The translations under genes were made by a program, and so were the position numbers. From Halorubrum saccharovorum DSM 1137 (lineage in GTDB: Archaea > Halobacteriota > Halobacteria > Halobacteriales > Haloferacaceae): a stretch of DNA of 37,680 bases. The stretch spans positions 966 to 38,645 of the forward strand of contig NZ_AOJE01000028.1 of the NCBI RefSeq assembly GCF_000337915.1, read 5' to 3'. Shown piece after piece: positions 32,795 through 37,680 of the stretch. Under the pieces are notes generated by a model. That model did no database searches. It was not told the DNA's origin and worked only from the letters and a program-made list of their open reading frames with translations. Positions within the stretch are counted from its first letter, which is position 1; every line of letters begins with the position of its first letter.

Positions 32795-32853
32795 CCTCAT
32801 AAAAAGGGAACTCCGTTAAGTCGATTTAATCCGGATTTTATTCGGGTTAACGG
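32795..32853 (-). promoter_or_regulatory. Promoter and dyad region upstream of the secreted protein
   Basis: The TATA-like CTTTTTATGAG is at about 32795-32807. Upstream, CCGTTAA (32813-32819) and TTAACGG (32847-32853) form a perfect inverted repeat that encloses a second dyad, TTAATCCG (32826-32833) with CGGGTTAA (32843-32850). The nested TTAA motifs suggest a regulator binding region. Confidence 0.45.
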
Positions 32854-33037
32854 GACTCTACGGCGCGTTCGGGTTCTTCGCGGTGAAATGCGGACCTCTC
32901 CCCCAGATCGAGGGGCAGTTCGACGCGTCCGCCCTCGGGCGCGGGCCGGGTCGGGCCTGTCTGATCGCCTCCGGATCGAGCGTTCGGCCGGTCCGTCACG
33001 CTCCCTCGGATCGCTGGGGTCCGCGCGGTCCGCGCGA

Positions 33038-33676
33038 TCACTGTCCTCGGCCTCCATCGAGCGCGAGCTTCAGGCCGAATCCGACGAGGACGCTGCCGCT
33101 CGCGTACCGGACCACCCGTTGAGCGACGGCCGAGTCTAACAGCAGGTGCCGGACCCGAACGGCGAACAGCGCCACCCCGGCGAGGTAGAGGAGACTGAGC
33201 GCCGCGTACACCAGTCCGAGGACCGACAGCTGGAGGGTGGCGTCCGCCGTCGCCGGGACGAACTGCGGGAAGAACGCGAGCACGAACACGGCTACCTGCG
33301 GGTTGGTGACGTTGATGGCGACCGCCTTCCGATACGACCCGACGACGGAACGGTCTCCGTCGCCGATCGCGTCGTCGATCTCGAACTGTTCGTCGTCTCT
33401 GAGCAGTCGAACGCCGAGATACACGAGATAGACCGCACCGACGTATTTCAACAGCGCGTACGCCTCGGCCGTCGTGCGCAGGATCGCGGACAGCCCGAGG
33501 ATCGCGGCGGTCGCGTGCACCAGCACGCCGCTAGCCGTTCCGACGGCCGCGGCGACGCCGGCTGCGCGACCGCTCTTGAGACTTTGCGTGAGCGTGTATA
33601 CCGAATCCGGGCCGGGAGAGATAACGACCGCCATGACCGCGGGGACGAACGCGGCCACGACGGGCAGGTCGATCAC
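33038..33676 (-). CDS. LysE family exporter
   Basis: A 212-residue membrane protein with six predicted helices. The N-terminal ISPGPDSVYTLTQSLKSGRAAGVAAAVG is the LysE/RhtB signature, and INVTNPQVAVFVLAFFPQFV is the conserved central segment. It probably exports an amino acid or related compound; the substrate is not predictable. A GTG at 33676 is the best start: GATTTAATC lies 27 nt upstream, and upstream residues are basic and not part of the family. Confidence 0.88.
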   Translation of the reverse strand: MIDLPVVAAFVPAVMAVVISPGPDSVYTLTQSLKSGRAAGVAAAVGTASGVLVHATAAILGLSAILRTTAEAYALLKYVGAVYLVYLGVRLLRDDEQFEIDDAIGDGDRSVVGSYRKAVAINVTNPQVAVFVLAFFPQFVPATADATLQLSVLGLVYAALSLLYLAGVALFAVRVRHLLLDSAVAQRVVRYASGSVLVGFGLKLALDGGRGQ

Positions 33677-33775
33677 GACCGACCCGTCGTTCGGACGTCG
33701 ATTAAATCTGTCCGACCGGCCCAATATCCGTTTCGCCGCAGCGCTCTGTTACCGCCGTTCCCCCGCTCGTTGCTC

Positions 33776-35131
33776 TCACCCGCCGTCACCGACACGCTCG
33801 ACGAGGTCGGCGGCAGCGGCGGACGCCCGCTCCCGCACCGCGTCGGCGTCGAGCGTCAGCACCTCGCGGTCGCGCATCAGGACCTCCCCGTCGCAGACGG
33901 TGTGGCGCACGTCGCTCCCGTGCGCCGCGTACGCGAGGTGCGATATCGGGTCGTGAACCGGCGTGAGATGCGGGGCGTCGAGGCCGACGACCGCGAGGTC
34001 GGCGGCCGCGCCCGGCTCGATCCGCCCGCCGGGGAGCCCGAGGGCGTCGGCCCCGCCGGCGGTCGCCATCTCCACGACCGCCTCGGCGGGCACCGCGGCG
34101 GCGTCGTCCGCGGCGAGCTTCCCGAGCATGGCGGCGTCGCGCATCTCGTCGAACACGTCGAGGTCGTTGTTCGAGGCCGCCCCGTCGGTGCCGAGCGCGA
34201 CCGTGACGCCCGCCTCGCGGAGCCGCTGGACCGGGGCCATCCCGCTCGCGAGCTTCATGTTCGAGGCCGGGCAGTGGACGACCGCGGTTCCCGCGTCGGC
34301 GAGCCGATCGATCTCCGAGTCGTCGACGTGGACGCCGTGCGCGAAGAAGTCGTTCGGCCCGAGCGCGTCGAGGTCCTCGGCGTACGCGATCGGTCGTTCT
34401 CCGCGTTCGTCGACGATCGGGTCGACCTCGTCGGTCGTCTCGTTCGCGTGGAGGTGGATCGGAACGCCCGTCTCTCGGGCCTCGGCGACTCCCTCGCGGA
34501 GGTACTCCTCGCTCACCGTCGTCAGCGAGTGGGGCATGAACGCGGACCGGATCCGACCGTCCGCGGCGCCGTCGAGCTGGCGGGCGACCTCCAGGCTCTC
34601 CTCGACGTCGGCGCGGGCGTCCTCCGCGTCCTTCCCCACGGTCACCACCCCGTGGCCGAGGCGCGCCCGAACCCCCGCGCGATCGACCGCGTCCGCGACG
34701 CGGTCCATCGCGAAGTACATGTCCGCGAACGCGGTCGTCCCCGACCGGATCATCTCCAGCACGCCGAGTTCGGCGCCGACCTCGATGTCCTCGGGCGTTA
34801 ACTTGGCCTCGGCCGGCCAGATATCCTCGCGCAGCCACGGGTCGAGGGGCTTGTCGTCGGCGTAGCCGCGGAGGAGCGTCATCGCGACGTGCGTGTGCGC
34901 GTTGACGAGTCCCGGGATCACGAGGCCGCCGTCGGCGTCGAGGGTCTCGTCGGCCTCGGCGGTCCGGTCTGTGCTCTCGCTCGCCTTGACGCCCGCCGTC
35001 TCGTTGGCGCCCGCCGTTTCGCCCCCCACCGCGACGATCGTCCCGGCGCCGCGGTCGACCAGTACGTCCGACTCGGTCACGCGACCGTCGGGCCGGAGCA
35101 CCCGTCCGCCCGTCACGCGAAGCGTGTTCAT
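33776..35131 (-). CDS. Amidohydrolase: 5'-deoxyadenosine / S-adenosylhomocysteine / MTA deaminase
   Basis: A 451-residue metal-dependent amidohydrolase of the MtaD/DadD type. Metal ligands are in NAHTHVAM (His79, His81), HLHANETTDE (His), HGVHVDD (His) and LGTDGAASNNDLD (Asp). The domain is flanked by an N- and C-terminal composite beta-sandwich. A region of about 23 residues near residues 38-60 (GGETAGANETAGVKASESTD) looks like a low-complexity insert in the first sandwich strand loop. It probably converts SAH, MTA or 5'-deoxyadenosine to the inosine form and so complements adenosylhomocysteinase encoded 2.5 kb away. The exact substrate is not shown by the sequence. Confidence 0.88.
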   Translation of the reverse strand: MNTLRVTGGRVLRPDGRVTESDVLVDRGAGTIVAVGGETAGANETAGVKASESTDRTAEADETLDADGGLVIPGLVNAHTHVAMTLLRGYADDKPLDPWLREDIWPAEAKLTPEDIEVGAELGVLEMIRSGTTAFADMYFAMDRVADAVDRAGVRARLGHGVVTVGKDAEDARADVEESLEVARQLDGAADGRIRSAFMPHSLTTVSEEYLREGVAEARETGVPIHLHANETTDEVDPIVDERGERPIAYAEDLDALGPNDFFAHGVHVDDSEIDRLADAGTAVVHCPASNMKLASGMAPVQRLREAGVTVALGTDGAASNNDLDVFDEMRDAAMLGKLAADDAAAVPAEAVVEMATAGGADALGLPGGRIEPGAAADLAVVGLDAPHLTPVHDPISHLAYAAHGSDVRHTVCDGEVLMRDREVLTLDADAVRERASAAAADLVERVGDGG

Positions 35132-35271
35132 GCCACCCGCTTCCGGCCGGCGGACCTAACGCCTTCCGTTCGGCTGCGGCGCGTCGCGGTCCCCCTCTTC
35201 GTCTCCGCTTCTGCTTCCGACGCCACCTCCGCCTCCGAACGTTCTTCCCCGCCGCCGCCGGAGCTCTACCC

Positions 35272-35649
35272 ATGGCAACCGACGCCCAGCAGGCGTGCTT
35301 CGAGGCCGGGATCAAGTTCGGCTCGCTGTACCACCAGTTCGCGGGGACGCCCGTCAGCCCGTCGAGCACGCGCAGTCTGGAGGCCGCTATGGCGGAGGCG
35401 ATCGAGAACCAGCCGTTCTGTGAGTCGGTGAGCGTCGCGATCCACGACGACCGCGTCGCGGACGCGATCGATCACGAGAACGGCTACACCGAGCTGACTG
35501 GCTCGCTGATGGACGTCGAGATGCGGATCGCCTACGAGGGGGTAACCGTCCGCACCCGGATGACGATGCGGGACGGCTACCCGCTGATGGAGCTGGTCGG
35601 GGTCGACGACGAGGCGGACGGTACCCCCGGGAGCGGCACAACTAACTGA
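35272..35649 (+). CDS. mptD: Dihydroneopterin aldolase, archaeal MptD type
   Basis: A 125-residue protein. CFEAGIKFGSLYHQFAGTPVS near the N-terminus is the signature of archaeal dihydroneopterin aldolases of the MptD type, which convert dihydroneopterin to 6-hydroxymethyl-dihydropterin in pterin biosynthesis. The HENGYTELTGSLMDVEMRI and MRDGYPLMELVGV segments agree. Length is close to the about 120-residue norm. The 14-residue C-terminal tail is Gly/Asp-rich. Confidence 0.85.
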   Translation: MATDAQQACFEAGIKFGSLYHQFAGTPVSPSSTRSLEAAMAEAIENQPFCESVSVAIHDDRVADAIDHENGYTELTGSLMDVEMRIAYEGVTVRTRMTMRDGYPLMELVGVDDEADGTPGSGTTN

Positions 35650-35679
35650 CTGTTCACTCCAGTTGGGGTTTCATCGGGG

Positions 35680-35716
35680 ATTATAAGGAACTTTGAGGAA
35701 GACTTTAGTATAACCT
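35680..35716 (+). promoter_or_regulatory. AT-rich promoter region of the substrate-binding protein gene
   Basis: TTTAGTATAACC at 35704-35715 is centred about 25 nt before the ATG at 35734; a second TATA-like ATTATAAGG lies at 35680-35688. The whole interval 35665-35733 is strongly AT-rich compared with the surrounding DNA, as expected for a regulated promoter. Confidence 0.5.
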
Positions 35717-35733
35717 ACCAAAACCGGTATTAC

Positions 35734-37602
35734 ATGCCAGATCCAGAAAATGGAGAGGCAGTTGAGAGCACGAAGCGACGACGGCTACTCGGCCTCCTCG
35801 GCGGCGGGGCGGCGGTAAGCCTCGCCGGCTGTTCCGATCAGGAGCCCTCCGACGGCGGCGACGGTTCGGACGGTTCGGACGGTTCGGACGGCGGCGACGG
35901 TTCGGACGGCGAAGACGGAATGGACGGCGAAGACGGCGAGGACGAGCCCCAGCGCACCAACGCCGACAAGGCGCAGGCCGCCTGGGAGCGCGCCGTCAAC
36001 AATCCTCTCCCGGAGGACGAAGAGATCCGACAGGAGGCGTACATCGAGATGGAAGAGGCGGTTCGCGACGACGCCGCCCTCATTCCGCTGTATCACGGCT
36101 TCACCGAGCTGTTCTGGTACGACTACGTTGACGTGCCGCTGACCGGTGCGCTCGGTAAACACTGGCAGCAGCTCAACACGACGACCGTCGAGGGACAGAG
36201 CGAGCTCAACCTGATCAACAGCACCTTCGACGAGCTGGACCCGATCATGTCCACCGACACGGCGTCGTCGATCGTCATCACGCAGCTCTACGAGAACCTG
36301 ACGGCGTTCCCCAACGGCGTCCCGGAGATCGAGAACCAGCTCATGTCGGAGTACGAGGTCTCCGAGGACGGCACCACGTGGACGTTCACGCTCCGCGACG
36401 ACGTCCAGTTCCACGACGGGACCCAGATGACGGCCCAGGACGTGAAGTACTCCTGGCGCCGCACCGTCGAGTCGGAGAACTCCGAGCGCGCCGGCTTCAC
36501 GCTCAACCAGCCCGTCGGGCTCGGCATCGACGCCGAGACCGACGACGACGGCAACGTCGTTCCCGACTCTCTGGCGGTCGAAGTCATCGACGATCAGACC
36601 CTCGAGATCCAGCTCGTCGGACCGAACCCCGACGTGCTCGACGTCATCGCGTACTCCAGCTTCTCCGTGATCCCGGAGGGGTACGTCGGCGACATCGAGG
36701 GGTACGACGGCGAGGTCACCCACCAGGAGTTCTCGACCGAGGTCGCGAACGGTACCGGGCCGTTCGAGCTCGACACGTTCAACGTCGACGAGGACGTCAC
36801 CGTCGTCCGCAACGACGACTACTACGGCGAGGTCGCGAGCGTCGACGCAGTCAACTGGGAGATCATCGAGGACTCTCAGGCGGCGTGGACCTACGCCCTC
36901 GAACAGAACGCCGATCGGTTCGAGATGCCGACGTTCGCGTACGAGGCGGACGCCGTCGACGCCGAGACCGACGACCGCGGCCGTCAGGTCGGGACGTACG
37001 GTCCGGCGGGCGAGCTGAACGAGGAGGTCAACTACCTCGGAATCTCCGAGATCAGCACCTACTACTTCGGGTTCAACGTCTCGAACACGCAGCAGGCGGC
37101 CCGGCAGGCCATCGCGTACGTGATGAACAAAGAGCAGATCGTCCAGGAGGTGTTCGCCGGCCGCGGCACGCCGGCTTACAGCTTCCTCCCGCCCGCGATC
37201 TGGCCCACCGGAAACGACGGCTACAACGAGTTCCTCGACCAGTATCCGTACAGCCTCGGCGAGAGCGACATCGAGGGCGCCCGGTCGGTCCTCCAAGAGG
37301 CCGGCATCACGCCCGACGACCCGGTCGACATGACGCTCACCACCTACGAAGCGGAGGTGTTCCAGACGGCCGGCGAGCTCATCCGCGACCTGATCTCCGG
37401 GACCGGGGTCAACCTGTCGCTGGAGACGTCGCAGTTCTCCACCCTGCAGAGCCGCGGTGAGGACGGCGCGCTCCAGATGTACAGCCTCGGGTGGATCTGG
37501 AGCTGGCCCGCCGTTCCGTACGGGATGTTCCAGCTCGAACCGCTCAACACGGACACGTCCACGATGCCCGGCGAGACCAACGGGTTCTATCGGCTCTGTT
37601 GA
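35734..37602 (+). CDS. ABC transporter substrate-binding lipoprotein (family 5), 3' end cut by an insertion sequence
   Basis: The reading frame has 622 residues. It opens with a Tat-lipobox signal (STKRRRLLGLLGGG then LAGC, Cys33) and a Ser-Asp-Gly linker to residue 70. Residues about 75-155 contain AWERAVNN, IRQEAYIEMEEAVRDDAALIPLYH and PLTGALGKHWQQLNTTTVEG, which resembles the C-terminal tail of DppA-type proteins. The usual N-terminal start (LINSTFDELDPIMSTDTASS) follows at about 159. The family-5 core continues through WTFTLRDDVQFHDG and LGWIWSWP to NGFY. At 37592 an insertion sequence begins; the last three codons and stop come from it. The normal end is lost, so the product is probably non-functional unless the N-terminal tail copy suffices. 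Confidence 0.88.
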   Translation: MPDPENGEAVESTKRRRLLGLLGGGAAVSLAGCSDQEPSDGGDGSDGSDGSDGGDGSDGEDGMDGEDGEDEPQRTNADKAQAAWERAVNNPLPEDEEIRQEAYIEMEEAVRDDAALIPLYHGFTELFWYDYVDVPLTGALGKHWQQLNTTTVEGQSELNLINSTFDELDPIMSTDTASSIVITQLYENLTAFPNGVPEIENQLMSEYEVSEDGTTWTFTLRDDVQFHDGTQMTAQDVKYSWRRTVESENSERAGFTLNQPVGLGIDAETDDDGNVVPDSLAVEVIDDQTLEIQLVGPNPDVLDVIAYSSFSVIPEGYVGDIEGYDGEVTHQEFSTEVANGTGPFELDTFNVDEDVTVVRNDDYYGEVASVDAVNWEIIEDSQAAWTYALEQNADRFEMPTFAYEADAVDAETDDRGRQVGTYGPAGELNEEVNYLGISEISTYYFGFNVSNTQQAARQAIAYVMNKEQIVQEVFAGRGTPAYSFLPPAIWPTGNDGYNEFLDQYPYSLGESDIEGARSVLQEAGITPDDPVDMTLTTYEAEVFQTAGELIRDLISGTGVNLSLETSQFSTLQSRGEDGALQMYSLGWIWSWPAVPYGMFQLEPLNTDTSTMPGETNGFYRLC

Positions 37603-37680
37603 AATCCTCAGAGAGTTACATGTTCACCGTATAATTCGACGAGATGAAGCCCCTCCCGAAGTCGCAGATTCTCCGGTTTA
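37592..37680 (+). mobile_element. Insertion sequence, left end (partial)
   Basis: GGCTCTGTTGAAATCCTCAG begins at 37592 and looks like the terminal inverted repeat of a haloarchaeal insertion sequence, followed after about 50 nt by a transposase start (37644). It breaks the substrate-binding protein gene. The family is probably IS5-like, judged from the transposase N-terminus; the right end and target duplication lie outside the window. Confidence 0.75.
37644..37680 (+). CDS. Transposase, N-terminal fragment at window edge
   Basis: Only the first 12 codons are visible: MKPLPKSQILRF. This resembles the N-terminus of haloarchaeal IS5-family transposases that begin MKxLPKSQ-L-RF. A TATA-like GTATAATT lies at 37628-37635. 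The fragment is too short for a firm family call. Confidence 0.6.
   Translation, partial: MKPLPKSQILRF

Noticed and set aside
33018..33036. Direct repeat GTCCGCGCG twice near the LysE gene end
   Set aside because: Two short GC-rich copies are within chance for this composition, and no function is suggested.

Overview
The window looks like chromosomal DNA from a haloarchaeon, most likely Halorubrum or a close relative. The DNA is GC-rich and the predicted proteins are strongly acidic. Many genes have a TATA-like box about 25-30 nt upstream of the start codon and no visible Shine-Dalgarno, which is the leaderless haloarchaeal pattern. The left edge is the 3' end of a 5S rRNA followed by tRNA-Cys, the usual end of a haloarchaeal rRNA operon. 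The genus is an inference from style and repeat content.

Layout. 1-268: end of the rRNA operon (5S, strong hairpin, tRNA-Cys). 331-2825: a winged-helix regulator, a two-helix membrane protein and two tiny membrane proteins. 2992-4352: an overlapping pair, a VOC-fold protein and a carboxylesterase; a repeat with two hairpins lies inside the esterase reading frame. 4420-12464 (minus): a compact four-gene operon encoding two PrkA-type P-loop proteins, a DUF444 (YeaH-like) protein and SpoVR. 12889-16651: a DUF1028 protein, an EEP-superfamily phosphohydrolase, a PUA-domain protein, a membrane-anchored 2Fe-2S ferredoxin, a small membrane protein and a NifU-like protein. 16722-21946: FAU-1 with a small partner, a PrsW protease, a ROK sugar kinase, a UspA protein and DUF5611. 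22074-25244: a zinc-ribbon protein, a second ferredoxin, a cold-shock protein with a palindrome at its promoter, a zinc-ribbon membrane protein and a DoxX protein. 25347-25851: tRNA-Phe with scrambled partial copies beside it, and tRNA-Pro. 25941-31205 (minus): a Ski2-like helicase, ribosomal protein L10e, NucS, a hairpin-rich intergenic repeat and adenosylhomocysteinase. 31351-35649: a secreted three-repeat protein with a very acidic tail, a LysE-type exporter, an SAH/deoxyadenosine-type deaminase and an archaeal dihydroneopterin aldolase. 35734-37680: a family-5 ABC substrate-binding lipoprotein cut by an insertion sequence whose transposase starts at 37644.

How the genes work together. The PrkA-PrkA-DUF444-SpoVR operon corresponds to the bacterial yeaG-yeaH / ycgB stress and starvation set. 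Adenosylhomocysteinase and the amidohydrolase deaminase both act on the methylation by-product SAH or related nucleosides. L10e, the Ski2-like helicase, FAU-1, the PUA protein and the tRNAs form a loose RNA and translation group; NucS is a mismatch endonuclease.

The observations I would look at first are these. (1) The substrate-binding protein carries, right after its lipobox linker, a segment that resembles the normal C-terminal tail of DppA/OppA-type proteins, which implies circular permutation or tail duplication. (2) A twin-hairpin repeat occurs inside the esterase gene and, inverted, at 29783-29829; the stem sequences differ but pairing is kept. (3) Fragments of tRNA-Phe lie in permuted order next to the intact gene. 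(4) A perfect 8-bp dyad sits between the TATA box and start codon of the cold-shock gene. (5) The ferredoxin promoter region has a 22-bp tandem repeat. Start codons were often chosen by TATA spacing and differ from the longest open frames.
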